64,000 bases of DNA from Colletotrichum lupini. Its lineage: Eukaryota > Ascomycota > Sordariomycetes > Glomerellales > Glomerellaceae. The stretch lies in the NCBI RefSeq assembly GCF_023278565.1, contig NC_064678.1:5456001-5520000 (forward strand), in the 5' to 3' direction. Positions 20,892-32,800 of this stretch are shown in pieces. The notes beneath the pieces are model-generated. The model did no database searches. It was not told the origin of the DNA and worked only from the letters and a program-made list of their open reading frames with translations. Position 1 is the first letter of the stretch. The number at the start of each line of letters is the position of its first letter. The position numbers were made by a program, and so were the translations under genes.

Positions 20892-22589
20892 CTACGCCAA
20901 TCCCATATTCAAAAGCCTGTTTCCAAAATCAACGAGATAGTAATCACCGTAAACGAGGCCATGATTCCAGTATCTTCGTCTAGCATTCTCGTTGTTATTG
21001 GCCGTTCCGTGCTTGATGATGCCATCGAAACATCGGCCAGCAATGGCATCTTCCACTTTCAATCCCGCCTCGCTGCTAGCTCTGGTGAACTGAGATCTTT
21101 CATCTGCGAGTGAGTAATCGAGGGTGTCTCGGACGATCTCAACCGCCGCGTCGAAGAAGCGCCGCGACAAGGCATGTTCTTGAATGCCTTTGAGTGCTTG
21201 CGACAACACCAACATGCCGTTAGCAGCAATCACCGCGGCCGATGAATCTCGCAGAGGCTCCGCGGCGTTTTGTATCGGAGCATCAAAGTCCCAGAGAGGG
21301 ACTCTTCGGCCTTTGGTCTTCTTTCGCTGCCCATCTCGAGAGCAACAGTTCGTCTCCTCGTCGGCCACTGGTGTATCCACACACGACGGCGCTGTATCGA
21401 GCCTGTAAAGGAAGTACTCTGCAGCACCCATGGCAGCCTCGAGGAAAGCTCTGTCTCGAGTCCACTGGTAGGTCTGAGCATACCCCAGGATCGCCCACGC
21501 CTGGCCACGGGCCCACGTGGAATCGTTTGCGTATCCCTGTGCCGTCCAGCGCCACTTGAGATCTCCGGTAGCCGGATCGATATTGGCAACGTGGCATGTT
21601 GAATAGAGCTGACCTCTGTATCCGTTTTTCTTCAGCGTGCTCACGGATTCTGGTCGGAGGTGCGTATGTAACAGTGTACGGGCGTGCGTTGTGGCGATGT
21701 CGGAGAGGGTACTGTCGCCAGTATGTGCTGCAGCGTAGAAGAGCAGGTCCAGATTGCATAGGCTGTCAATGATTGCGAGGAGATTCGTCGTCATGTCGGT
21801 CACTGTGATGTCCTTCTTCAAGAGGCAGTCCCAGCTGCGAATAGCTCCAGCGGCGGGGACATAACGCGTTGCGAGAGAATGCGCAGCCCTGACGATGGAA
21901 GCGAGGCTTTTCTCGTTACCGTTCAGCTCCCAGTCCCTCTGCAGCGCTGGCATAATGATAAATCCGATATCGTGCGTGTCCGTTCGGCCGGCCATGCCGT
22001 GCAAGGGATCGGCCCAGATCTTGCATAGTCCCCGCAGATGCTGGCGGAGACTGGCAACACTGAGCCCGGGCCCGGCATTGGCGAGTCCCATCGTTTGCGG
22101 GTGCTTGACGCTTCGCTCCAATAGGGCATACAGCGTTCCCGGGAAGAACCCGCAGGTCCAGAACTCTGGATCTCGGAACTCGTACTGGCCCGCATTGGGG
22201 CCATTCTGGGGTACGATCTCTGGGAAGGCGATCGGGATCTTCCGAATCTCGCCAAAAGTTGAGGACACTTGCTCTCGGAGAGACTTGGTCGCGGTGCGGC
22301 AGATTTTGGCTGTGATATTCTCTTCGAACAGTTCGGCGAGGTAGGTAGAGAGCGATATGGATGGTTGGAAGGCTGGCCATTCGCTTATTTCTACCGCGGC
22401 ATCAGACCATGAGGTTTCACTGGTGATGTCTGCAGACAACTCTTCTGGTGGCAGAGTTGATATTGAAAGAGGTGGTTCGGAAGACATGCTGTCGAGACGC
22501 GGAACCGTAGACAGCTTGTCCACAACGGCCTCCTGAGAGTGGGCGTGCTTTGTCATGGCCGGTAAGCTTTTCATAACAGAAGCGGCCAT
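20892..22589 (-). CDS. Glycoside hydrolase family 88, unsaturated glucuronyl hydrolase-like, 565 aa
   Basis: Single exon. GH88 enzymes remove the 4,5-unsaturated uronic acid that polysaccharide lyases leave at oligosaccharide ends, by hydration of the double bond. The alpha/alpha-barrel landmarks are present in order: DPEFWTCGFFPGTLY (about 140-155), HDIGF (206-210, likely catalytic Asp207), WARGQAWAILGY (359-370), WDFDAP, a late GRCFDGI and YGDYYLVDFGNRLL at the C-terminus. There is no signal peptide, so it should act inside the cell on imported material. The N-terminal about 80 residues are low complexity. Copia copy 2 begins 157 bp upstream of the ATG, separating it from the divergent MFS transporter gene and from the CGG-N7-CCG site there. 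Confidence 0.9.
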   Translation of the reverse strand: MAASVMKSLPAMTKHAHSQEAVVDKLSTVPRLDSMSSEPPLSISTLPPEELSADITSETSWSDAAVEISEWPAFQPSISLSTYLAELFEENITAKICRTATKSLREQVSSTFGEIRKIPIAFPEIVPQNGPNAGQYEFRDPEFWTCGFFPGTLYALLERSVKHPQTMGLANAGPGLSVASLRQHLRGLCKIWADPLHGMAGRTDTHDIGFIIMPALQRDWELNGNEKSLASIVRAAHSLATRYVPAAGAIRSWDCLLKKDITVTDMTTNLLAIIDSLCNLDLLFYAAAHTGDSTLSDIATTHARTLLHTHLRPESVSTLKKNGYRGQLYSTCHVANIDPATGDLKWRWTAQGYANDSTWARGQAWAILGYAQTYQWTRDRAFLEAAMGAAEYFLYRLDTAPSCVDTPVADEETNCCSRDGQRKKTKGRRVPLWDFDAPIQNAAEPLRDSSAAVIAANGMLVLSQALKGIQEHALSRRFFDAAVEIVRDTLDYSLADERSQFTRASSEAGLKVEDAIAGRCFDGIIKHGTANNNENARRRYWNHGLVYGDYYLVDFGNRLLNMGLA

Positions 22590-22746
22590 GCTGAATACTT
22601 CTTTGCTTCAAAATCCGAATTTGGGATTCCAAACGATGTTTTGCTCATAGGATAGACGTGACATATGCTAAAGTTGTCATTTTGTACATCTTTCAGAAAC
22701 CCAAGCCATCACATGATTAATAATCACCAAGACCTTAATGCAAACC

Positions 22747-22951
22747 TGTTAGTATCCCTATTACAGGGTGGTTAGTTCGAACCGTAGTTAACGAAGAGAT
22801 TAATTAAACTATATAAATATCTACGTAGTAAGTATAAAAAGGAGGTTCTAACTATAGGTTAGGCTAGCTATAATAATCGTAAATAGGGCCCCTAATTAGC
22901 CCCTGCATAGTCGGCTATATACCGTAGTTAAATTAGATTTCTAATCTAATA
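22747..22951 (-). repeat. 3' LTR of copia copy 2 (left end)
   Basis: 205 bp, from TGTTAGTATCCC to CTAATA. It is fully RIP-mutated at its inner end, although the outermost bases still keep TGTTAG and ACAGGG. Confidence 0.95.
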
Positions 22952-25900
22952 CTAACTTTCTCTTTTTTTTATCGATTTAACTACTACGGTTAGAGGTATA
23001 ATTCGACCTCGGGCCCGTTTACTAAGTCGTCTCCTTTTCCTCTTTTTTTTTATTTTTTTTATATAACCTATCCCTCTATTCGTATAGTAACTTTTCCGCT
23101 ACTTACGAATTACTCTAATCCCTTATTTAGTACTATTTTTATAAAAGCGTTTACGAGGTTATCTTTATTATTAATCTAACGGATCTTGAGTATTTTATGC
23201 CTTTCGTACGATTACCTAAGGGCTATAATATCGATTATAAGCCTCTTTTCTTTCGTCGTTCTTAATTTAATAAAGTATTTATATAGTAAGTAAGAATCTA
23301 TATAAATAACTATTAGAATAGGTAAAAGGCTAATTCGATCGGTAATTTTCTTTAGCATTGTTAAAATTATATAAGAGAGGTTAATACCGTTAACTATATT
23401 ATAAACCTCCGACGCTAATATACTTCTCGTTACCTACTTATTTTTAGTTAACGAGTAGTAGATTATATTATTATATATAGTAAATTCGCTCTTACTTATA
23501 CTCTTATTAACTAGGATAATAATATACCCTAATTACGAAGTAAGGTTATTATTATTTATAAATAACTTATTAATAAAGACGTAAAGCTTATTAGTTATAA
23601 AATCGATCGGGTAATAAACGAGACCTCGATCGAGATTCGTTTATTACTACTTAAGCTACTTATTAAGTACCTCGACGTCTCGTTCGGTTAAATCTATAGC
23701 CTACGCTACCCTAATATAGTTAAAAATCGCCTTAGGCTAATAAATACTCGTAATATATACCCCTTGCGCAAGCTTAGTTTTATACCGCTTTTTAATATTA
23801 ATTACGTTTAGATTAATAAGGTTAATCTTCTCGCCCTACCCCTTTTATTAAAAAACGACGGTTTCCCTTTTAATTATAAAAATCCCGCCGTTAAATACTA
23901 GGGGGGTATTTATTATAAGGACCTTTTTTAGCTTCGTTACGAAGCCCGCTTTTTAAAGCTCCTTATCCTCCTTTTTTATAAAATTAATATTAAATAGGCC
24001 TAATATATCGTCGGTTTATATTCTAACGATCCTAAATTAGTTACCTTCGTACTCCGTAACTAATAAGTACGGGTCGTACGTAGAGGTAACTATTAATAAT
24101 TAATTAATATAAAAATCGTAATAAGTAGCCTATTAATAAATACCCGATTCTGCGAGCCTATATAGTAGCTTAAGTACTTTAATAATCGTACTTTCTAAGT
24201 ACTTACTAGCTATTTCCTTTAGTAAATAGGCTAGGATTTTCTTTATAAGCCCTATAGCCGATTAGGTATAGGCCTAGGTAATATTACGGCTCTAAATCTC
24301 GTATCTCTTTTTCTATAGTAATACTATTAATACTATTATTAATCGTTAGCTATAGCGCTATATAGTAGGCGATTATATAAATAGCGTCGCTTTTTTAACG
24401 TCGCCGTACCCTTAAATTACGTATTTAGACTTCTCGTACGGCTAGGGTGTTCCTTTCTCTTTAATCTTACGAACTATTCGTAATTTAAATATATAGAGGT
24501 TTATATATTTTTCTAAGTTATATAAGATAAATCGATAGACCCCTCGATCGTAAAGAGTATTTACTTTAATAAGATCTAATCCCTTATATAGCTTTTTAAT
24601 AGTTATAATTACGCCTTCCTTACGTAGTTTAACTACTAGCTCGAAATCGGCTTTCTTTTTTACTATATAAAAGGTATTAATTACCTCGTCGCTAGTAATA
24701 AATTACCGCGTTAGGGCTTGCTATCGTAGTCTTTTATAACGTCTCGCTAGTAGTATTAGTGCCCTTTTGGTAATATCCTCTTCTTTATTGTTTATTAGTA
24801 TTACTATAACGATTTTGTCGAGGATAATTTCTTATACCTCTACTACGGGTTATATAGTTTCCCCTAGCTCTTTTTCTTTTTATAAGTTAGAAATTACTTC
24901 GTTAGGATCTATATAGTACGGTTTAATTACCGTAATTAATACTTTAAGTAGCTAGTTACGATCTCTCGTAACTATATAAGAGCGCTCGTTAATAGAAATT
25001 AACTTATATAGCCTAGCTTATTATTAAGTAATTTCGCGCTATACTTATATATCCGAATTTAGTAGTATATTTAGATTATCCCCTATATCGGGCCTATTAT
25101 GCGTAGTAATTACCTCGTTAACTTACTTTTTTATACTTACTTTACGTAGTGCCTATATTATTTTTTTAATTACTTAGGCTCGTTAGCTTATACCTAGCGA
25201 TAGTAGCGAGGCTAAGGTCGTTTTTAAATATACTTTAAATACTAATAGTATTAGTATAAGTCCGTTAGGCCCTATAGTATTGTTATAGTATTTAAGTACT
25301 ATCTAGAGGCATTCGTCGTTAGTAAAATCCGGATTTTCCTCTTTAATAATTCTAAACGCCCTTTTTAACTACCGGTATACCCTCTCTACCTTTTTAATAT
25401 TATAGTTCGCTTTAACGGGTACGACTTTTAGCTATATACTATAGGCCGTCGTATTATCCCTAAATTCTACTAATTTAAAACTAATACTAGCGTTAGTTCT
25501 AATACCGTCTAGCGGTCCCTAGTATATATTAATCTAGCTTTTTCGTAGGGCTACCTATATTATTTTTATTTATAAATCCTAGAGGAATTACTTTACTTAG
25601 AAAGATATAGCTACGTCGATTATATATAGTACTAGCTAACTATTTAAATAGAAAATATTAACGACTATTTCCTAGTTAAAGTTAAGCTTATTACGCAATT
25701 TAAACCTAAATCTACGTAGGCTCTACGTATTTATTTAGTATTAATAATATACTTTTATTAACTACTCTAGCGCCTTTATTTTAATATTATTATTACTTAA
25801 TTACTTTAGGAGGTTATATAGCCTCGTAACTAACGGGTACCCGAATCTCTAGTATAGTTTTCTAAGCTCACTTTCCGTTAAGTAATTAATTAATTTCGTA

Positions 25901-28900
25901 TCGTTAGTAAGCTTTATAAACGCATACCCCTATCGTCGTTTGACTATCTCGAAGTACTTACTATTAGAGATTCTATTTTTCGTATTATTAAATATAATAC
26001 TTAGTTAATCTATATCTTTTAAATATAAGAGAAATAGGGTATTAATAAGTAAAATATAGAAAGTTATCGTTCCGAAGTACGTCTTTACTTTTATTATACT
26101 TAGGGCGACGATTTCCTTACCTAGGCCGAAACTAATCTTCGTAATACCCGCTATTAACGTATTAAGCGTTACTAATGCGATCTTTTATAGCGCTTAGAAT
26201 TACCCTTTTCCTCTAGTTAATTATTATAATACCTTAGTATTTAGGATAATCCTATAGAAATTATTTAAGCCGTACCTTTTGCTTGTATAGAATACTTATA
26301 TAAGCTTAGTATTTAAGGGATCTAAGTAATATAAAAAGGACCCCTTTAGCTACCCCTAAATTTACTTAGTACTATGTTCCTTTTTTTTAAATATTAAGAG
26401 AGATAGCGTTTTCTCCTTAATTATTAAGAGAATAAGCTTCGGCCCTATTAGATTCGCCCTTTTAACTACTTCTATATCCGTTATCTAAGGGACCTTCTTT
26501 TACTATTTATAAATAAAAGCCTACTTATTAAGAGCTTCCGCTACTCTCTATTTATTTAGCCTCGTATATCCTCCGGAGGCTAACGGGGTAAAAAAAGAGT
26601 AGTTAATATCGTCGATTTCGTTATAATTTAATTCGTTAGTATAGGGGGTAAGATCTTTTTTATTTTCTAAATCTCCTATAGGGGGTATATACTTTAGGCT
26701 ACTACTTTAGCTACTATTACTAGGTTCTGTACCCCTAGATCTGCCCTTATATATAATAAGGAATTAGTTAAACTAACGAGGGCTAGTTTTACTATTTACT
26801 ACCCTCGACTTTTTATACTATTCGTACGATTTAATACGCTCTTCTTTAGAGTAGTTACTTAACTAATATCTATCCTTTTTATAAATATAATATTACTTTT
26901 TTTATTACCCTACCCGTAAGTTAAATCTCTACCTATTTAATAAATCTAGGCCTCCTTATTAGTAATTACCGTATCTAGCCTCTTTTCTTTTTTTATTATA
27001 CGTTCGATCGACCTAATATTATTAATAAGGGCCGTTATATACTTAGAGGTAGGTTTAGTATAGTATTCTTATTTTAATATTAAAGTTAGATTTTAGCCTC
27101 GAGTAGAGCGTCTCGTAGTCTTCGGGTACTTAGTATAGGGTAATTTTTACTTTTAATATACGCTAGACTATAGTATAAAAATATCCGACTTTCCGCTCGT
27201 TTATCCCCTTATTTAGCTAGGTTTTCGCTAGCTTATTAATTCGATCGATAAGCTTTTTAAAGATCTTTACTCGCGATTTACCCTCTATTATCCTAGCTAT
27301 AAATATAAAAAAAATCGCTTATAGCTTAAATAGGAGCTCTAGGTTCTTATTATAGGTCTCGAAGCGGCTTCGGATTACGTTAATTATACTAAGAAAGTCG
27401 TTTCGATCGAGATTACGTACTACTTCGTAGTAGTAATTAGAGGCTTTACTTACGAGTACGATATTAATTACTAAATAGTACTAGTGTTCCCTAATTCCGA
27501 CTTTTTCGTAGTAATTGTAAAACATCGTTAGGGTTTTTTATAAAACCTTATACTTCCCCCTAGAGTATAATTTCTCTTTTAGGAAGATCTTTTTAAGGTT
27601 TATAAATTACTTCGTATTTGTTATTAGATTTTTAGTATTTATATACGAACCCTGCGTCGCTACGTATTATTAATAACTTCGGGTCGTTTACTTCTTTTTT
27701 TATTAACTAATCGGTACTAAATTTCGTATTAATAGTAGTAACGAGTTATAGATCGAAATAGGCAGAATTATCGATTATCGTATTTCTAGTACTATATTTT
27801 ACCCCGGTATATCCTTTTATAATAATAGATTTCCGTTAGTAATTATAAGGAGGAAATCTAGGTCGTTTACCTTTTTTTAAAATTTATTAAAGCGATTATA
27901 CGCTCTATCGACTTATACTTAGTTCTATAGTACGAATTCCTCCTCTATAATTATTATTATTAATATTTCGTATAGCTCTTATAATTATAATTACGCTAGT
28001 AATACCCCTCGCCCGTAGAGGAATTTATTAATTACTTTTGCGATTTTTAGGCTTATGCTCGCGAACTATTCGTTTAGTTAGTAACTAAAGTCGTTTACGA
28101 TCTCGTAAAATAGGGGTTACCCCTATAGCCCCTTTTTCTTATAAACCTTAGTTAAATAGATTAATACTACGTTAATTTACTTACTATTAGGCTAATTTAT
28201 AATTCTATATATCTACGTCCCTTAATAGTCCGGGTTAATATTTACCTATTTATAAGGGATTAGGATTCTATTTAGGATCGGGTTTCGTCCTCTTTTTTTT
28301 TATCCTAACTCGCTAAGGGTTATGCTCTAGTTTATACTCGTATTAATAATCGCTAGCGTATTTAATTTTAATAGGGATATATTTAATTCGCGCGCGGGTC
28401 GTAGTAAATCCGTACTTTTGCTACTTAACGAATTTATTAGGGTTTAAGAAATTCCTACTTCTTCTTATTATCTTACTACTACTCTCGTTTTTACTATTTT
28501 TAGCGATTATTACTACCTTTTTAAATCGCTAGCTATCGTACTTACTAAGATCCTCCTTTTTATTTAATAAAAAAAGGTAGGTTTTAGTAATTCTTTTTAA
28601 TAATAATAGTAATAAACGTTTATATTATTATAAGAAGATATAGTAATTAGTCTTGGGATCTTTACTAGTTACCGATTTCCGCTATCCCGTATACTTCTAG
28701 CCTCTTAAGCCTCGTGCTCTTTATAATTTCTAAATAGCTTCCTTTTTTAACCTACCTCCTCTAGGGTAGTATTTTATAAGAACCGTTAAAAGTAAATGCC
28801 GGGTGGCTTATAGAGGAGCTATATAGGCTATTAGGAACCGTATAGGCCGTTAAGTACGGTTAACGAAGTTAAGCCCTCTTTTTTATAAGATCGTATATTT

Positions 28901-29393
28901 TAAAGAAATTACTAAAAATGCCTACTTATTGCTCGTACGTAATAAGGTTAGATACTTTAGAGATCTTATCTTTTACGGCCTCTTAGTACCCTATTTTATA
29001 TTTTTTAAGTAGTTTTTTTTATAGCTTAATTATAGTTAGGTAATTGTCGCTTATTAGTAATCCCTTTTATTGCTTAGTTAATTTCTAATCGTAGGCCGGC
29101 TACGGAAAAGTCGTTTAGTAAAAAAGCTACTCGGGGCGATAGTAAAAGGCTAGTTACTTAAGTAGTTTTATTAATTAACGTAGTTTAATATAATAGACGT
29201 CGACCTCTCGTAGGTAATAAAGGGCTACGATTACTTAATTCTATATAGTATTCGAGAATTACCTCTTTTTTTATTTATTTTCGTAAGGTTAATTAGTACG
29301 AATCTCCTATCCCGTATAGTATTAAGAGGTCGTCTCTTTTATATAGCGAGATACCTTACTAATTTACGATAGTAGAATTTAATTACTAATTAG

Positions 29394-29598
29394 TATTAGT
29401 ATCCCTATTATAGGGTGGTTAGTTCGAACTGTAGTTAACGAAGAGATTAATTAAACTATATAAATATCTGCGTAGTAGGTATAAAAAGGAGGTTCTAACC
29501 GTAGGTTAGGCTGGCTACGATAATCGTAAATAGGGCCCCTAATTGGCCCCTGCGCAGTCGGCTGTATGCCGCGGTCGAATTGGACTTCCAATCCGACA
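29394..29598 (-). repeat. 5' LTR of copia copy 2 (right end)
   Basis: 205 bp ending CCAATCCGACA. The outermost about 65 bp (the U3 start in element orientation) escaped RIP and match the 5' LTR of copy 1 with about one difference, while its inner part is mutated. Confidence 0.95.
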
Positions 29599-29603
29599 AA
29601 ACC

Positions 29604-30120
29604 ATTAACGTCAACGGCCCGTCGGAAGCGAAGGCATCTATTCCATTGAATCGGACCCGCGGCTGATGTCTCGGTGAAAGATCCTCGCGATGCATCCTGT
29701 GTTGGACCGCCCATTTGCGACGCAACAGTCGGGGTATTGATGCCCCTCATCCCCGAGGACAATCCTCCGAGCAAGTGTCGTTGGCTAAGTACGGCGGTCG
29801 ACCGCAAGGAACTTCTCCACACCCCATTCTTAGAGTCGGGCATGCGTAGACTGGGGTAGGAATTGCGGGGAAGACATCAAAGACAACATTACTTGGCCTT
29901 TGCTACCGTCGGCGGACTACTCCAGCCTGTCAACATAGCTCTGAGAGTGATGGCTTATTTCGAAGTGATATAAAGTGTGGGGTTACATCACCAAGAACTT
30001 CACTCGGACAGTTGAGATCTTCAGAGAGACGGGATTTCTTTACTCGCCATTCTTAACCTCAGCAACGATTTACAACCTGGACTGCCTCTCAATCTCATAG
30101 AGATCTGATTGTAGCCCACC
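29604..30120. other. Promoter region of the MFS gene (formerly shared with GH88)
   Basis: 517 bp of unmutated DNA between copia copy 2 and the transporter ATG. Together with the 157 bp upstream of GH88 it forms the presumed original divergent promoter. It contains one CGG-N7-CCG site. Confidence 0.6.
29792..29804. promoter_or_regulatory. CGG-N7-CCG site, MFS promoter
   Basis: CGG CGGTCGA CCG, 317 bp upstream of the transporter ATG; an inner CGG-TCGA-CCG overlaps it. Without copia copy 2 it would lie about 350 bp upstream of the GH88 start. Confidence 0.55.
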
Positions 30121-32115
30121 ATGGCGGATAGAGTCAGTCTCGATAGGACTGCTCGAAATGCGAATCCAGCTGCCACGATGAAGCCTCTCGATGACCAAGA
30201 GCTGGTTGTAAGCTCTTCGACGCCCAAGCCACAGACGAGATCATTGTGGGTCGCTTGGCTCTATATCTTTGATTGGTACCCCAGCCACTACTCCAAGGAA
30301 GAGAAGAAGTTGCTTCGAAAGCTTGGTATAGTTCCACTGATCCATATGTTTGAGGAGATGCTAATGACGGTTCTGAGCAGACAGTATTCTTCTCTCCCTG
30401 TGCTGTTTGATGTGTATGACTTTGCTGTCAACCTGTCTGTTCGTGTAAATACTAACATGAGAGCAGTCTTTTTGAAATGGCTCGACTCAGCCAATATCAA
30501 CCACGCCTACGTCTCAGGCATGGAAGAGGACCTGAAACTTACAGGAAACCAGTAAGTGAGCCTCCAGTTGATATTACTGCCCCCGAGTCTGCTTGTGTCT
30601 AATCAATTTTGCCAGATACTCGCTCTTCGGAACATTCTACAACATCGGCTACCTCATCTTCGAGATCCCCTCCATGATGATCATCTCCCGCCCACACCTC
30701 ACCCGCTGGTATCTCCCCGCAATGGAATGTCTCTGGTCCATCACGACCTTCGTTCAGTGCAAGCTCCGCAACGAGTACGACATTTACGGCATCCGCTTTC
30801 TCCTCGGCGTCCTCGAGACCCCGGCCGCCACGGGCGCAATCTACCTCCTAACCTCGTGGTACCGCAGCGACGAGCTCTTCAAGCGCGCGGGCGTGTGGTA
30901 CGTCTCGTCCAACATTGGCGCCATGTTTGGCGGGTACCTCCAGGCCGCGGCGTACAACAACCTAAACGGCGTCGCCGGCATGGCCGGCTGGCGGTGGCTT
31001 TTTATCATTGACGGCATCATAAGCTTGCCCATCTCGATTGCGGGGTTCTTTCTGTTCCCTGGCTTGCCGACGAGTCCCAAGGTCTGGTGGCTCACGGATG
31101 CGGAGCAGAAGCTTGCTCAGGCGCGGATGAGAGATGACGGGGTCAAGGAGAGCAAGAGGATTGGCAAGAGGATGCTGAAGCGCGTCTTTACTCATTGGCA
31201 CTTTTACCTCGCCGTCTTCACCTACGTCTTGTAAGTCACGAGCAGTGTCTCGGGCCGACTTTGCATGAAACTGACACTGTGATCTCCGTAGCTTCCAATG
31301 CACCTCTTACGTCGCTGGCCAGATGGCACTCTGGCTCAAGCATGAGGCCACCCTGCACGGCACCTACACCGTTGCGGAGATCAACGTCATCCCCACCGGC
31401 GTCCAAGCAATTTCCATCGTGGCCGGTGTCGTTGCCACTTCGCTGTGTATGATCTACCCCATCTGGGCCGTCATGTGCGTCGTGGCGGGTATCCTCTTCT
31501 TCGCGAACGTCTGTCTCCTGATTTGGGACATTCCAACTGGGTTGCACTGTAAGGTTTTTGCATCGACCTGACACGGAGGGTTTTCTTGCTCATTGAAACA
31601 CAGTTGCCGCCTACTACATGCTTGGATTGACTAGCTGCGTAAGTCCTTGCTCACTTGTAAAACAACACGATTACGAATGCTTATTCTCGCAAAGTTCACA
31701 CCAATCTTCTTCCCTTGGATCAACATGATTATGAAAGACGACAACGAAGCCAGAGCCTTCACTACTGGTGCCATGGTAAGGCACCAGACTACATCATCCA
31801 CATCTGCCATTGTCGGAACCGCCTGCTAACAGTCTCTTCGCTCAGATGACTTGCGGTTGGATCTTCTTCAGCTTCTACCCAATCACGGTCTTCCCAAAGC
31901 TAGAGGGTAAGTGACTATACACCATCACCATATCCAAGCAATTGCAAAAAATCATGCTGATATCTCAACTCCTCCATCTAGCTCCCAAATGGCGGAAAGG
32001 TTTCACTGTCAATACCACGTTCGTAGCCATCTGGTGGACTCTCTTCATGCTTGGACAGTACCTGTGGCGTCGCGATATTAAGAAGGAGAAGTATAAGACG
32101 ACCGAGACGGACTAG
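30121..32115 (+). CDS. MFS transporter, Dal5/anion:cation symporter type, 501 aa
   Basis: Nine exons: 30121-30325, 30381-30413, 30467-30551, 30616-31230, 31292-31548, 31604-31638, 31695-31775, 31846-31906, 31982-32115. Introns 1 and 2 total 108 bp and contain no stop, so an unspliced frame looks continuous, but only splicing restores the family sequence ([32 protein letters not shown]). Other marks are [15 protein letters not shown], the RFLLGVLE segment, WRWLFIIDG between membrane segments, and a late [13 protein letters not shown]. This subfamily moves small organic acids and vitamins (allantoate, pantothenate, nicotinate, sugar acids). The context (GH88, dehydratase, dehydrogenases) points to a sugar acid, which is inference. 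The C-terminus may be shortened by a frameshift (see findings). Confidence 0.93.
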
Positions 32116-32545
32116 CAGCGTTCAGGGCGTCAAAGGAGACGACATGATGCATGTTGAGGTCTCTAGCGAGAAGGACTCCAAGGTGTAGATTTTTCCCGAC
32201 TGAGAGGGTGTTAGAGTGGTATGCTTCTGTGTAGTCTCGGAGGAAACAGTGAGCAATTAATGATTCAACCGGCTGAGAATGCTCTGAGGTGTATCAGTAC
32301 TCCGTGCGCTTGTGACGGAGGTGGTTGGTCCCATGATCTGGAGCTGCCTGAGAACGGGGCGAAAGTGCCCATCTTCTAAGGGGTTTCGCATCTTTCCCCG
32401 CCTAACATACCGAAGTGGAATCCAATCCATCTTGACCTCCAAATTCTGATTCTTCAGTCCTTTCTTTGATACACAATTCAGCATTTTCATGTCGTCAATT
32501 GAATGACTTACACGGAGTGGAGGCCCGTCGACAAAGCCGCTGCTA

Positions 32546-32558
32546 CGGGGTTCGTCCG
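32546..32558. promoter_or_regulatory. CGG-N7-CCG site 1, Dabb promoter
   Basis: CGG GGTTCGT CCG, 242 bp upstream of the ATG at 32801. Confidence 0.55.
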
Positions 32559-32589
32559 TTCAGTACGTGGAGCCTGTGGGCTAAGGTCG

Positions 32590-32602
32590 CGGGATTCGCC
32601 CG
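32590..32602. promoter_or_regulatory. CGG-N7-CCG site 2, Dabb promoter
   Basis: CGG GATTCGC CCG, 198 bp upstream of the ATG and 44 bp from the previous site. The spacer GGTTCGT/GATTCGC is similar in both, and the 44-bp start-to-start spacing recurs in the Ldh_2 promoter. Confidence 0.55.
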
Positions 32603-32800
32603 TTAGTGTCCTCCCACCGGGCACAACGCAACTCGGTCTGGAATTGATTCAACCACAGGACCGTTGACTGAATTATTAGATATCCAAACGTATCAGTATC
32701 ACGGCTTTTACTCCCAGTTCTCAAAGACGACATCAAATTTTGCAGCGAAAGAAGAAACTCAAGGACTTAGCCTACGTCGTCCACTCGCAACACATCTACA

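Larger units (their letters stand above)
22747..29598 (-). mobile_element. Ty1/copia LTR retrotransposon, copy 2, RIP-inactivated
   Basis: 6852 bp with two 205-bp LTRs and a 5-bp target duplication AAACC (22742-22746 and 29599-29603). It belongs to the same family as the element at 7158 but lies in the opposite orientation. On the minus strand the order is gag-like region, integrase (about 25150-25700), reverse transcriptase (about 23760-24500), RNase H (about 23080-23620), all with many stops. CpA/TpG depletion is as strong as in copy 1. It contains about 333 bp (near 28743-29075) that copy 1 lacks, so it is the better guide to the full-length family. It split what would have been a roughly 0.67-kb divergent promoter between GH88 and the MFS gene. 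Confidence 0.95.
32116..32800. other. Intergenic, promoter of the Dabb gene
   Basis: About 685 bp. The first 75 bp probably hold a lost C-terminal tail of the transporter in another frame (stop at 32186-32188). Around 32540-32605 lie two CGG-N7-CCG sites. Nothing else is recognised. Confidence 0.5.

Noticed and set aside
13681..22746. A composite mobile unit formed by the two copia copies
   Set aside because: Each copy has its own matching target duplication (GCCTT and AAACC), so the insertions were independent; copia elements do not move intervening DNA this way.
29451..29843. Minus-strand frames running from the copia LTR into unique DNA (29451-29843, 29495-29725)
   Set aside because: They start in flanking DNA and read into the RIP-spared LTR edge; the same LTR peptide appears at 7022-7261. 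Not a gene.
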